Of a stretch of DNA of 64,000 nucleotides, positions 26,522-34,692 are shown one piece after another. The stretch's first letter is position 1. Every line of letters starts with the position of its first letter. Below the pieces are notes generated by a model. The model saw nothing but the letters and a program-made list of their open reading frames with translations. It made no database searches and was not told the DNA's origin. This DNA comes from Paraburkholderia rhizosphaerae. GTDB lineage: Bacteria; Pseudomonadota; Gammaproteobacteria; Burkholderiales; Burkholderiaceae. Where the stretch lies: NCBI RefSeq assembly GCF_004366595.1, contig NZ_SORE01000023.1, positions 1 to 64,000 on the forward strand. The letters are read 5' to 3'. Made by a program: the position numbers and the translations under genes.

Positions 26522-27451
26522 TCAGCTCTCAAGCACCGGATGCCCGGAGAGTGTGAGCCGGAATCCTTGCGCGTGCGCCACCAGATGCGCATCGGCGCCC
26601 ACCGGCAAGGTCACCATGTTCGGGATATGACCGAACGGCAGCCCGGTGATCACCGGTATGCCAACGACTGAACGCACCTGCTCGACCATCGCGTTCAGGT
26701 CGTAACCGTTGTCGTAGTCGAACTGTTTGCCGCCGGAAAAGTCGCCGAGCAGCAGCGCCTGCTGCCGCTCGAGAATGCCGGCCAGATGCAGTTGATAAAT
26801 TGCGCGTTCAAGCCGGAACGGCTGCTCGTTGACGTCTTCGATAAACAGAATGCCGCCGTCCACGGGCGGCAGATACGGCGTGCCGACCAGTGACGTCAAC
26901 ACTGCGAGATTGCCGCCCCACAGCATGCCGCTGACGTCCGCCGACTGGACTTGCGGCACGGCGCTCGTGACGGTGAAGGTCGGCTGCGTCAGCGCGTGCC
27001 AGAAGTGCTGCATCGTGAACTCGCTGACCGCCGGCGCACCGAAATCGCCGACTAGCATCGGGCCGCCGAACGATGCGACGCCGCAGCGCGCAAGCAACGC
27101 GAGCTGGATCGCCGTGAAATCGCTGTGTCCGACGAACGCGATTGGCTGGTCCTTCAGGCGACGCTGCAAACCGTCGTAGTCGAGCCCGTGCAGGATACGT
27201 ACCGCGCCGTAGCCGCCGCGCACCGCTAGCACGATGTCCGGCAGATCGCGCGACGGATCGGCGAGCCGGTTCAGTTCCGCGGCACGCTCGCTATCCGTGC
27301 CCGCGAAGCGCTGAAACCGCCGCTGGGTCGACGGGATATTCTCGAGATGGTGCCCTTGCGCGCGCAAACGCTGTATCGCGAGATGAAGCGCGGTCGGATC
27401 GTGCGGGTAGCCCGAGGGCGCGATCAGTTCGATTTTGCGGTGCGGGATCAT
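26522..27451 (-). CDS. ldcA: LD-carboxypeptidase, peptidase family S66
   Basis: This cytoplasmic serine peptidase removes the terminal D-Ala from murein tetrapeptides during peptidoglycan recycling. The 309-residue protein has nucleophile Ser in FVGHSDFTA, a conserved WGGNLAVL segment and the C-terminal catalytic His in GLPFGHIPNM, the Ser-Glu-His set of family S66. The length is normal. tadA lies 72 bases upstream on the same strand and may be co-transcribed; a strong terminator follows. Confidence 0.92.
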   Translation of the reverse strand: MIPHRKIELIAPSGYPHDPTALHLAIQRLRAQGHHLENIPSTQRRFQRFAGTDSERAAELNRLADPSRDLPDIVLAVRGGYGAVRILHGLDYDGLQRRLKDQPIAFVGHSDFTAIQLALLARCGVASFGGPMLVGDFGAPAVSEFTMQHFWHALTQPTFTVTSAVPQVQSADVSGMLWGGNLAVLTSLVGTPYLPPVDGGILFIEDVNEQPFRLERAIYQLHLAGILERQQALLLGDFSGGKQFDYDNGYDLNAMVEQVRSVVGIPVITGLPFGHIPNMVTLPVGADAHLVAHAQGFRLTLSGHPVLES

Positions 27452-27523
27452 AAGCGGCTGACGAGTTGTTGTTGGTGACCAGCGTGGCGCCTACGCTTTT
27501 GCGCGAGCCCCGGATGCGACGCG

Positions 27524-28270
27524 TTAAAGCGGCCAGCGCGTGCCGGGATCGCTGCCCGGCGCCTGGGCCGACGTGCGGTCCGTTGCGTTTGACGCCCCGC
27601 CGGCATCATCGCCGCTGCCGGTCGTTGCGGCAAGTCGGGCGCGCGCTTCGCGTGACGCGCGCCGCCGGTCTGCGAAAAACGACCTCAACGCGGCCCCACA
27701 TTCCTCTTCGAGCACGCCACCGACGACTAACGTGTGATGATTCAACTGCGTATTCGCAAACGCGTCAACGACGCTGCCGCATGCGCCGGTTTTCGGGTCG
27801 CGTGCGCCGAACACGACGCGCGCGATACGCGCGTGCATGATCGCGCCGGCGCACATCAGACATGGCTCGAGCGTCACGAACAGCTCGCAGCCGGGCAAAC
27901 GGTAATTCTGCAGACGATCGGCGGCCGCGCGCAACGCCGCCATCTCCGCATGCGCGGAGGGATCGTGCGCGCCGATCGGATGGTTGAAGCCCGTCGCGAT
28001 GGCTTCGTCGCCGCGCACCAGCACCGCGCCGACCGGCACTTCGCCAGCCGCGCGCGCCTCTTCGGCGGCCGCTTGCGCGAGCCGCATGAAATAGCGATCG
28101 CGCTCGGATGCGGTTTCGGGTTCAGGGAATAACGGCGTGTCGGAAGACGCGCTGCGGGCTTCCGGCGCTATCGCCGGTGCGTCTTCAGGGAGTTCAGACT
28201 TGTCGACCGCGCGGGCCGCGGAACCGATGTTCACCGGTACCGCGACGGGCTTGTCGGTGGCCGCAACCAC
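27524..28270 (-). CDS. tadA: tRNA adenosine(34) deaminase TadA
   Basis: This enzyme converts A34 to inosine in tRNA-Arg(ACG). The deaminase core shows the zinc site HAE (SAHAEMAALR) with the proton-shuttling Glu and PCLMCAGA. The 248 codons exceed the usual length of about 160: there are about 60 extra N-terminal residues, low-complexity and Ala/Pro-rich, and about 35 extra at the C-terminus. The annotated start is a GTG overlapping the DUF1992 stop (TAGTG). An internal Met, about residue 62 (MRLAQAAAEEA), would give a standard-length protein. Confidence 0.9.
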   Translation of the reverse strand: MVAATDKPVAVPVNIGSAARAVDKSELPEDAPAIAPEARSASSDTPLFPEPETASERDRYFMRLAQAAAEEARAAGEVPVGAVLVRGDEAIATGFNHPIGAHDPSAHAEMAALRAAADRLQNYRLPGCELFVTLEPCLMCAGAIMHARIARVVFGARDPKTGACGSVVDAFANTQLNHHTLVVGGVLEEECGAALRSFFADRRRASREARARLAATTGSGDDAGGASNATDRTSAQAPGSDPGTRWPL

Positions 28271-28668
28271 TATGACGTCGTGTCGTCGGCGTCGTCGCCG
28301 GCCACACGCTCCGACAGGCGCTCAGCAATACGGCGGCAGTATTCGCGCGGCACCAGCATCGGACCGCCGCGCAATGATTCGAGCGCCATATCGATTGCAA
28401 GCATCTTCGCCTGCAGCCGGCAGCGCGTCGCGCGATCGCTCACGGCCGCCATTTCGTCGTACAGGCTATGCAGCGCCCGCAGTTGTTCGACGGCAGGCGG
28501 CACGAAGCCCGCATTCTTCAGAATCCGGTTCGCGACTCGCACTTCCTCGGGGACCAATGGGTCGTCTTCGAAATTGAGCGGCGCACCGGCGCCTGGCAAT
28601 TCGTCGAATTCACCACGCGCGGCTGCGGCGGCAATGCGTTGTTCGACTAGCGCATCAAGCAATTTCAT
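28270..28668 (-). CDS. DUF1992 (DnaJ-homologue C28-type) protein
   Basis: This 132-residue protein carries the DUF1992 pattern: LVEQRIAAAAARGEFDELPGAG, then LVPEEVRVANRILKNAG. The domain also occurs in eukaryotic DNAJC28, but no J domain is present here and the role is unknown. I used the Met at 28668; an upstream ATG (28698) would add ten residues. Its stop overlaps the tadA GTG start, so the two are likely co-translated. Confidence 0.82.
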   Translation of the reverse strand: MKLLDALVEQRIAAAAARGEFDELPGAGAPLNFEDDPLVPEEVRVANRILKNAGFVPPAVEQLRALHSLYDEMAAVSDRATRCRLQAKMLAIDMALESLRGGPMLVPREYCRRIAERLSERVAGDDADDTTS

Positions 28669-28813
28669 TTGCAATCCACTACGTTGCGGCTCGGGCATTC
28701 TAACAGCACCCGGCGTATATGTTTCACTCGTAACATAGACGAGACACCCTACATTGAGAATATTCTGATTGCTAGCGCTTCAGGCAAAGGTGTGGTTCAA
28801 AGTTTGGATGTTT

Positions 28814-28859
28814 AAATATGCAATCTAAAACATATTAATTTGCTCGCGATTGCATATTT
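28814..28859. repeat. AT-rich 12-bp perfect inverted repeat
   Basis: AAATATGCAATC (28814-28825) and GATTGCATATTT (28848-28859) are exact inverted copies with a 22-base spacer. They sit in a 250-base AT-rich pocket of a GC-rich region, between a DUF1992 gene and a small lipoprotein gene. It could be a regulator site for the lipoprotein or a scar of transferred DNA. Confidence 0.7.
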
Positions 28860-28918
28860 CCGCTAATTCTTCCGACTCCGCGCACATGCAGCCGCCAACA
28901 AATTTGGGACCGGAATCG

Positions 28919-29152
28919 ATGTTCAAGTCCGTCCGAAGCGTCGGTGATGCAGGTCACGACCGTTTCGTCGGTTTCGTCCGCTTTGAGCGTTTCGACCGTT
29001 ACGCAGCCTCCGCGAAGGCCATCATTCGTGCCGCGCTCTGCGCCGTTGTGTTGGCCCTTGCACTGTCGGGATGCAGCACCTTTTGCGGCATGATGGGTGG
29101 CAGCGGCGACAGCGGATTCGCGGGCGGATGTTCGACCGGCGTGCGGTTCTAG
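28919..29152 (+). CDS. small lipoprotein
   Basis: This 77-residue protein has a lipobox LSGC (Cys about residue 52) after a hydrophobic stretch AALCAVVLALA, so it should be lipidated and anchored in a membrane. The mature part is about 26 residues and Gly-rich, ending in CSTGVRF. The region before the hydrophobic core is unusually long (about 37 residues) and charged, yet no closer start codon is seen in frame. The function is unknown. Confidence 0.6.
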   Translation: MFKSVRSVGDAGHDRFVGFVRFERFDRYAASAKAIIRAALCAVVLALALSGCSTFCGMMGGSGDSGFAGGCSTGVRF

Positions 29153-29333
29153 CGCGAGCGCGTCACGCTCCTCTGCGTCACGCTCCTCTTCTTCATCGGC
29201 ATCTATCTGGTTTCGCTTCTGCCCGTTTGTCCGGAAAAACCCGCGATTGTTTTATAAAGACGTGCTGACTAGCATGTCAGTCGTTGCCCGGCCGAACCCA
29301 TGGGCGTCACTACTGGAGCGAGCGCGACAGGCC

Positions 29334-30074
29334 ATGAGTCTTCTTGAACTCAGAGGCATTTCCAAGCACTTCGGTGCCATTCATGCGCTGAACGATGTGA
29401 CGTTCAGTCTGGAGCCGGGCCAGGTGGTCGGTCTGATGGGCGACAACGGGGCCGGCAAATCGACACTGGTAAAGGTCATCGCCGGTAACTTTCCGCCGTC
29501 GCACGGGGAGCTGCGCATCGACGGCAAACCGGTGCATTTCAACCGGCCCGTCGACGCGCGCGCGCAGGGCATCGAGGTCGTCTACCAGGACCTCGCGCTG
29601 TGCGACAACCTGACCGCGGCCGCCAACGTGTTTCTCGGCCGTGAGCCGCGCATCGGTTTCGGCCCCATTCGCATTCTCGACCACGCGACGATGTACCGGC
29701 GCGCCGGCGAACTCTTCAAAGAACTCAAATCGGAGACGCGTCCACGCGATCTGGTCCGGCAGATGTCCGGTGGTCAGCGGCAGGCCGTCGCGATCGCGCG
29801 CACGCGCCTGTCCGAAGCGCGGCTCGTGATCATGGATGAGCCAACCGCTGCGATCAGCGTGCGCCAGGTGGCGGAGGTGCTCGGCCTGATCAGACGCCTG
29901 TCCGAGCATGGCATCGCGGTCATTCTGATCAGCCACCGGATGCCCGATGTTTTCGAGGTCGCCCATCGCGTGGTCGTGATGCGGCGCGGGCGCAAAGTTG
30001 CCGACAAGAACACGGATACCTCGTCGCCGGAAGAAGTCACCGGCCTGATCACCGGAGCCATCGCTGCCGCCTGA
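29334..30074 (+). CDS. sugar ABC transporter ATP-binding protein (CUT2 type)
   Basis: This is the ATPase of a monosaccharide importer. It shows Walker A GDNGAGKST, signature MSGGQRQAV and Walker B LVIMDEP. At 246 residues it has one ABC domain, as in fructose-type FrcA, not the fused pair of RbsA or XylG. I chose the ATG at 29334 because SLLELRGISKHFG is the normal family start. An ATG at 29274 would add 20 residues. The permease gene follows after 31 bases. Confidence 0.87.
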   Translation: MSLLELRGISKHFGAIHALNDVTFSLEPGQVVGLMGDNGAGKSTLVKVIAGNFPPSHGELRIDGKPVHFNRPVDARAQGIEVVYQDLALCDNLTAAANVFLGREPRIGFGPIRILDHATMYRRAGELFKELKSETRPRDLVRQMSGGQRQAVAIARTRLSEARLVIMDEPTAAISVRQVAEVLGLIRRLSEHGIAVILISHRMPDVFEVAHRVVVMRRGRKVADKNTDTSSPEEVTGLITGAIAAA

Positions 30075-30105
30075 ACCTGCGTCGCACAGCAGAGGAGACC
30101 TGAAA

Positions 30106-31131
30106 TTGAACGATGCGCCGGAAAGGCCCACGCCCATGCAGACACTGCTTGACGATCCGCAATCGGCGAGGACGCACACCCGCTGGTCAGGATTGCTCGC
30201 GAGCCAGGTGTTCTGGGTCGTGCTCGCGACGATCGTCGCCTGCATTCTGCTGTCACTGACGACGCCCACTTTTGCGACCTCGCAGAATCTGTTCAACGTG
30301 ACGCGCAACTTCGCGTTCGTTGCGATCGTCGCACTCGGTGCGATGGCGGTGATCGTGACGGGCGGCATCGACATCTCGGTGGGCTCGACCATCGGTGTCA
30401 GCGGCATCGTGCTGTCGGTCGTCATGCATGCCGGCTATCCGATCTGGGCCGGCATCGGCCTTGCGCTGCTGACCGCGGGCCTCGTCGGCCTCGTGAACGG
30501 CGTGCTGATCGCCTATCTGAACATGCAGCCTTTCGTCGTCACGCTCGGCATGCTGAGCGTCGGGCGCAGTCTCGCGCTGGTGATGTCCGGAGGACGAACC
30601 ATTTTCGACTTCGGTCCCGACGGCAGCAAACTGCTCGCATTGGGCGGCGGCTCGACGCTCGGCGTCGCCAATCCGGTGTGGTTCCTCGTTGTGCTCGCGG
30701 TGCTCTTCTGGTTCACCTTTGCGTTCACGCGTTGGGGCCGCTACGTGTTTGCGGTCGGCGGCAACCGTCATGCGGCGAATCTCACTGGCGTGCCGGTGCG
30801 CCGCGTGCTGTGCTCCGTCTATGTGCTCGGCGGCCTGATGGCGGGCGTCGCGGCGGTCCTCGAAGTCGGCTGGCTCGGCGCAGTGACGACCGGCCTCGGC
30901 ACCGGCGACGAATTACGCGTGATCGCCGCGACGGTGATCGGCGGCACGAATCTGATGGGCGGCATTGGCAGCGCGTTCGGCACGGTGGTCGGCGCAGCGC
31001 TTATCGAAGTGATCCGCAACAGCCTGATCCTGCTCGGCGTCGATTCGTTCTGGCAGGGCACGGTGGTGGGCTCGTTCATCATTGTCGCCGTGCTGTTCAA
31101 CCGGCTCGGCGGCGAACGGCAACAGGACTGA
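30106..31131 (+). CDS. sugar ABC transporter permease (CUT2 type)
   Basis: This is the membrane subunit of the importer. The 341 residues hold about ten hydrophobic segments and the RbsC-like motifs VTGGIDISVGS, VNGVLIAYL, GGNRHAA and VIGGTNLMGG. The start is taken as TTG at 30106 because GAGGAG lies at good distance and no in-frame ATG is close; the next Met (30136) is possible. The transported sugar cannot be told from this subunit. Confidence 0.88.
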   Translation: MNDAPERPTPMQTLLDDPQSARTHTRWSGLLASQVFWVVLATIVACILLSLTTPTFATSQNLFNVTRNFAFVAIVALGAMAVIVTGGIDISVGSTIGVSGIVLSVVMHAGYPIWAGIGLALLTAGLVGLVNGVLIAYLNMQPFVVTLGMLSVGRSLALVMSGGRTIFDFGPDGSKLLALGGGSTLGVANPVWFLVVLAVLFWFTFAFTRWGRYVFAVGGNRHAANLTGVPVRRVLCSVYVLGGLMAGVAAVLEVGWLGAVTTGLGTGDELRVIAATVIGGTNLMGGIGSAFGTVVGAALIEVIRNSLILLGVDSFWQGTVVGSFIIVAVLFNRLGGERQQD

Positions 31132-31343
31132 AATGTCTTCACGCGCATCGGCCGGGTTCGCGGCGGGTGCGATCGGAGGCGGTGCGGCCGGACGAAGCGC
31201 GGAACGACCGGCCGTAGATGTTCGCAACACCGCAAGGTTCCGCGGGGAGGAGAAAGCCCGAGTATCGGCTTTCCTGGGATCGTTGTGAAAATTGTGCGAG
31301 CAGACAGCGGCACCGCCAGACCGGTGCCGAACCGGAGGAAACA

Positions 31344-32336
31344 ATGAAGAAAATGCTGATGTGTGTTGCCGCGATCGGGAGCCTTGCGATGCTGGCCTCC
31401 CCCGCGTACGCGGCCGATAAGACCCTGGCGCTGGTGGTCAAGGGGCTCGACAACCCTTACTTCGATCTGATGCATCAGGGATGCGATCGGGCGAACAAGG
31501 AGCTTGGCAAGCAGGGTTACAACTGCTACTACACCGGCCCCGCTACCGCAGCCGATGAAAGCGCCGAAGTGCAGATCATCGACGACTTGCTGACCAAAGG
31601 CGTCGCGGCCATTGCGATCTCGCCGTCGAACGCGCCGGCCGTGGCCGAAGTGATCCGCCGCCGCAACACGAAGATTCCGGTGATCACCGCGGATGCCGAC
31701 TTGCTGCCGAAGGACCAGTCGTTGCGCAAGAGCTACGTCGGCACCGACAACTACGAACTGGGCGTCAAGCTCGGCGAACAGTTGAAGCTGCTGAAGCCGA
31801 AGGGCGGCAATATCTGTCTCGTGATGGGCAACCCCGCGGCCGACAATATCAACCAGCGCGCGCAGGGCACGCGCGATGCGTTGGGGGGCAAGAAGGGAAT
31901 CGCGAAGCTCGCGGGCGAGAACGGTTGGCATGAAATCAGCGCGTGCCCGCTGTACGTGAACGACGATGCCGCGAAGGCGAACCAGATGATGCAGGACACG
32001 CTGACCGCCAACGCCACCGGGCTCGATGCATTTGTGCTCGAGGGAGGCTGGCCGCTCTTTGCGCCGCAGGCCTATTCGCAGGTTGTCGCGCCGATCATGG
32101 ACAAGATTGCGAGCGGCAAGTTCGTGATCGTGTCAGCCGATACGCTCGGGCCGGAGTTGCAGGCGCTGAAGGATCATAAGGTCAACGTTCTCGTGGGTCA
32201 GCGGCCGGAGGAAATGGGGTATCAGGCCGCGATGGTGATGCGTGATCTTGCGGAAGGCAAGACGGTCAAGCCGATCATCCATACCGGCCTCGATACGTGC
32301 ACGTGGAAGAACGCGGATACCTGTCTGAAGCATTGA
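31344..32336 (+). CDS. periplasmic sugar-binding protein (type 1 fold)
   Basis: This is the ligand-capturing subunit of the importer. It has 330 residues, a signal peptide (MKKMLMCVAAIGSLAMLASPAYA) and the type 1 periplasmic binding fold. Family cues are VVKGLDNPYFDLMHQGC, IIDDLLTKGVAAIAISPSN, VITADAD and GQRPEEMGYQAA. CGGAGGAAA gives a strong ribosome-binding site. Resemblance to fructose/ribose-type binders is general; the ligand is unknown. The 212-base gap from the permease holds no clear signal. Confidence 0.87.
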   Translation: MKKMLMCVAAIGSLAMLASPAYAADKTLALVVKGLDNPYFDLMHQGCDRANKELGKQGYNCYYTGPATAADESAEVQIIDDLLTKGVAAIAISPSNAPAVAEVIRRRNTKIPVITADADLLPKDQSLRKSYVGTDNYELGVKLGEQLKLLKPKGGNICLVMGNPAADNINQRAQGTRDALGGKKGIAKLAGENGWHEISACPLYVNDDAAKANQMMQDTLTANATGLDAFVLEGGWPLFAPQAYSQVVAPIMDKIASGKFVIVSADTLGPELQALKDHKVNVLVGQRPEEMGYQAAMVMRDLAEGKTVKPIIHTGLDTCTWKNADTCLKH

Positions 32337-32396
32337 TTGAAGCAGTAGCGCGGGTTGCGTCGCTGCTGTGCGAGGCGCGGTGTTGCGCGTAATTCG

Positions 32397-32424
32397 GGAG
32401 CCGAAGCAGTGATGCTTCGGCTCC
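32397..32424. terminator. strong hairpin between convergent genes
   Basis: A perfect 12-bp stem (32397-32408 with 32413-32424) and GTGA loop lie between the sugar ABC operon and the SDR gene, which converge here. Neither side has a T-run, so it may end transcription with Rho or protect both 3' ends. Confidence 0.55.
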
Positions 32425-32501
32425 GTCGTCACGTCGTTTCGATTCTGCGATTTATCGCGCAGCGCGCGTGATCGGATGCGCTTCGCGTTACGCGGGCCTC
32501 G

Positions 32502-33320
32502 TCAGGCGAAGTTTGCTGCGATCGTCGCCAGATAGTCTTCAATCGGCATCGACGCGCGCATCCGCATCAAATCCTTACCGGTCTGGCCGACTAGCGTTCT
32601 GAACCGATCGCTCGTGCCGGTCGCGAGCGCGTCGATTTCGTCGACGATCAATTGCGGATCGTCTCTCACGCTTTCGTCCCCAGATGTCATCATCGCGTTC
32701 ACCTTGTGAATCAGCGGATCGTAGTCGCTTATGTCAGGATGCGTGCTGAACACCACCTTCTCGACAAAGCGATTGCCTTTGAAGCCGCCTGGTTCGACAA
32801 GATGCAGATCGATGTTAAACGGCTTGAGTTCGTAGTAAAGCCCTTCGATCAGACCTTCGAGCGCGAATTTGGACATGTTGTACAGCGATCCGGTCGGCAC
32901 TGCCGTCGTCACGCCCATAAACGAACTGATATTGATGAACCGCCCGCCTTTGCGCTCGCGAAAGTGCGGCAAAAACGCGCGAATCACATTGATCGGGCCG
33001 CGCACGTTCACCGCGAACTGCCAGTCAATCGTGGCTTCTTCGACAAACTCCAGCGGACCATAAGAGCCGACGCCTGCGTTGTTGACGACGACGTCGATTC
33101 CGCCGAATGCGTCGATCGCTGCGTGTGCGGCGGCGCGCGTTTGCACCGGGTCGGTCACATCGAGCTTGAAGAGCCGGATGCGCTCGTGCGCGACAAGCTG
33201 GCTCTCCTGCTCAGGGTCGCGCATCGTCGCGGCGACATTCCAGCCTCGCCGCGCGAAATGGATGGCCGTATGCCGGCCGAGACCGCTGCTGGTGCCGGTG
33301 ATGAAAATCGACTTTGTCAT
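32502..33320 (-). CDS. short-chain dehydrogenase/reductase
   Basis: This is an NAD(P)-dependent oxidoreductase of the classical SDR type, 272 residues. It shows the cofactor motif TGTSSGLG near the N-terminus, NNAG, and the catalytic set Ser (NISSFMG), Tyr and Lys (YNMSK). AAGGAG precedes the ATG at 33320. The TetR gene directly upstream on the same strand probably controls it, so the substrate may be a toxic carbonyl compound, though this is inference from context. Confidence 0.88.
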   Translation of the reverse strand: MTKSIFITGTSSGLGRHTAIHFARRGWNVAATMRDPEQESQLVAHERIRLFKLDVTDPVQTRAAAHAAIDAFGGIDVVVNNAGVGSYGPLEFVEEATIDWQFAVNVRGPINVIRAFLPHFRERKGGRFINISSFMGVTTAVPTGSLYNMSKFALEGLIEGLYYELKPFNIDLHLVEPGGFKGNRFVEKVVFSTHPDISDYDPLIHKVNAMMTSGDESVRDDPQLIVDEIDALATGTSDRFRTLVGQTGKDLMRMRASMPIEDYLATIAANFA

Positions 33321-33373
33321 GTGCACTCCTTGTACGGTTGATTCGCGGCATTGCTCGCCAAAAACTTTTTTGA

Positions 33374-33390
33374 CTGATCGATCTATAATA
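33374..33390 (-). promoter_or_regulatory. candidate TetR operator and SDR promoter
   Basis: CTGATCGATCTA (33374-33385) is a near-perfect dyad around GATCGATC. It abuts TATTAT (minus strand, revcomp of 33385-33390), a good -10 for the SDR gene. A repressor bound here would block that promoter. No matching -35 was found. Confidence 0.35.
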
Positions 33391-33427
33391 GAGCATAAAA
33401 ATGCGCGCACCCTTTGGTGCACGCTTT

Positions 33428-33994
33428 TCAATCGAGGCTACGCAATGCCATTACGGCGATGTCGCGCAGCACGTCTTTCGGCGCCCCAGCGCGCGCTGCG
33501 ATCTTGATACCCGACAGCGTCGCGCCGAGAAAATGCGCGGCCGCGCGCGCGTCGATGTCCTGCGAGACTTCACCGTCTGCCTTTGCTTGCGCGACACAAC
33601 GCTCGAGCGCCGCGCGCAACGTGTGGGCAGCCGTCTCAGAGAGCGTCGTGATGTCAGGATCGGAGCGCCCAAACTCGCAAATTGCCTGGGTACCGAGGCA
33701 GGTACGCGCAGGTCTCACGACGAATTCGCTCAACATCTGTTCGATACCCTTGCGCGCGGAAGTTGCGCGGTTGAGGATCTGCAAATGCTCCGACACACTG
33801 TCCGCCACATATGCGCGCAAGGCCTCGAGATACAACCCGCGCTTGTCACCGAACGCGTTATACAGACTCTGCCGGCTCAGATTCATCGCCTTGAGCAGGT
33901 CTTCGGTTGACGTACCCGCATAGCCGCGCTCGGAAAAGGCCTCAATGGCCTGCGCCAGCGCTTCGTCACGGTCGAATTCTCTCGGTCTTGCCAT
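33428..33994 (-). CDS. TetR-family regulator
   Basis: This 188-residue repressor has an N-terminal helix-turn-helix (YAGTSTEDLLKAMNLSRQSLY at about 25-45) and a C-terminal domain that resembles TetR_C proteins with LSEFVVRP and CLGTQAICEF. It lies 107 bases upstream of the SDR gene, the common layout of a local repressor and its target. The start at 33994 follows GGGAAG; an ATG at 34012 would add six residues. Confidence 0.9.
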   Translation of the reverse strand: MARPREFDRDEALAQAIEAFSERGYAGTSTEDLLKAMNLSRQSLYNAFGDKRGLYLEALRAYVADSVSEHLQILNRATSARKGIEQMLSEFVVRPARTCLGTQAICEFGRSDPDITTLSETAAHTLRAALERCVAQAKADGEVSQDIDARAAAHFLGATLSGIKIAARAGAPKDVLRDIAVMALRSLD

Positions 33995-34085
33995 GGGTTC
34001 GAAGCTTCCCAAATATGGACTGAATTGTCAATAACTGATGAGCAAGGCGACAAGCGGAGCCACAGACAATTCGAGTCTCAGGCAA

Positions 34086-34343
34086 TCATCGCATCGAACT
34101 CTTCGATTGGCTGACCAACTTTTCGACCTTGGAGAGTCTGTCGCGCGACTGCGCGCGAAACCCGACGCGGCTTCGAATCACGTCCAGCAGATTGCGCGGG
34201 TCGCGCGGTGTCTCATCTTCGGACAGCGCTGCTCGCAGGATGTCGTGGACCTCATCCTGCATCGAGCGACCACGCAGCGATGCGCGCGTGCGCAGGCGCG
34301 CTTCAGGTTCGTCATCAATGTCATTGATCGTCACACCAGGCAT
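34086..34343 (-). CDS. orphan FitA-like ribbon-helix-helix antitoxin
   Basis: This 85-residue protein starts with PGVTINDIDDEPEARLRTRA and contains GRSMQDEVHDILRAAL, the pattern of FitA/VapB-type antitoxins. GGAGGA gives a strong ribosome-binding site. Such genes normally overlap a PIN-domain toxin gene. Here the next bases after the stop give only ATGATTGCC and then a stop, and no PIN domain follows before the TetR gene. It is either an orphan regulator or the survivor of a decayed module. Confidence 0.75.
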   Translation of the reverse strand: MPGVTINDIDDEPEARLRTRASLRGRSMQDEVHDILRAALSEDETPRDPRNLLDVIRSRVGFRAQSRDRLSKVEKLVSQSKSSMR

Positions 34344-34429
34344 GATTCCTCCATCAAGTGCGGGTGGAATTTTTGGTGAAGATCGGTGAAGACTCCAACC
34401 GTCGCGCGCCGGCCTGAGTGCGGCCACCC

Positions 34430-34558
34430 TCAATGGGGGCCGCTGATTCCAATTTGAGTTCTACGCGCCGGCGTGTCGTTACGAGAGTTGACATAGGCTT
34501 CGCGTCCTTGTTTGAGCGACGCCCACACTATCGCATCGATTCTCCCGACGTATGCCAT
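34430..34558 (-). pseudogene. possible remnant coding segment
   Basis: This minus-strand frame reads MAYVGRIDAIVWASLKQGRE and continues to 42 residues, ending in GISGPH. The same frame stays open for 16 codons upstream (SIERTW precedes it) until a stop near 34609. The composition looks protein-like, but there is no ribosome-binding site and I recognise no family. It could be the tail of a lost gene or chance. Confidence 0.25.
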
Positions 34559-34616
34559 CCAGGTGCGTTCGATTGAGCCCGCATGGTATTTGATAACGGC
34601 AGTCGCTCAACCGCTC

Positions 34617-34648
34617 GGGCGATGCGTCGCTCACGCGACGCATCGCCC
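34617..34648 (-). terminator. 14-bp perfect hairpin downstream of guaA
   Basis: Arms at 34617-34630 and 34635-34648 pair exactly with a TCAC loop, 45 bases past the guaA stop. There is no T-run on either strand. It is the likely 3' structure of the guaA transcript. Confidence 0.55.
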
Positions 34649-34692
34649 TGCATGAATTCCGGGTTACTGACTTCCTCCCGAAGAACCCGCGA

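Larger units (their letters stand above)
34344..34692. other. decayed or accessory DNA next to the guaA 3' end
   Basis: These 349 bases between the antitoxin and guaA hold no intact gene. They contain a short protein-like open stretch and a 14-bp hairpin, both listed separately. The 3' end of guaA is a known insertion site for genomic islands in proteobacteria, so this may be what remains of one. No integrase or duplicated guaA end was found in the window. Confidence 0.45.
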
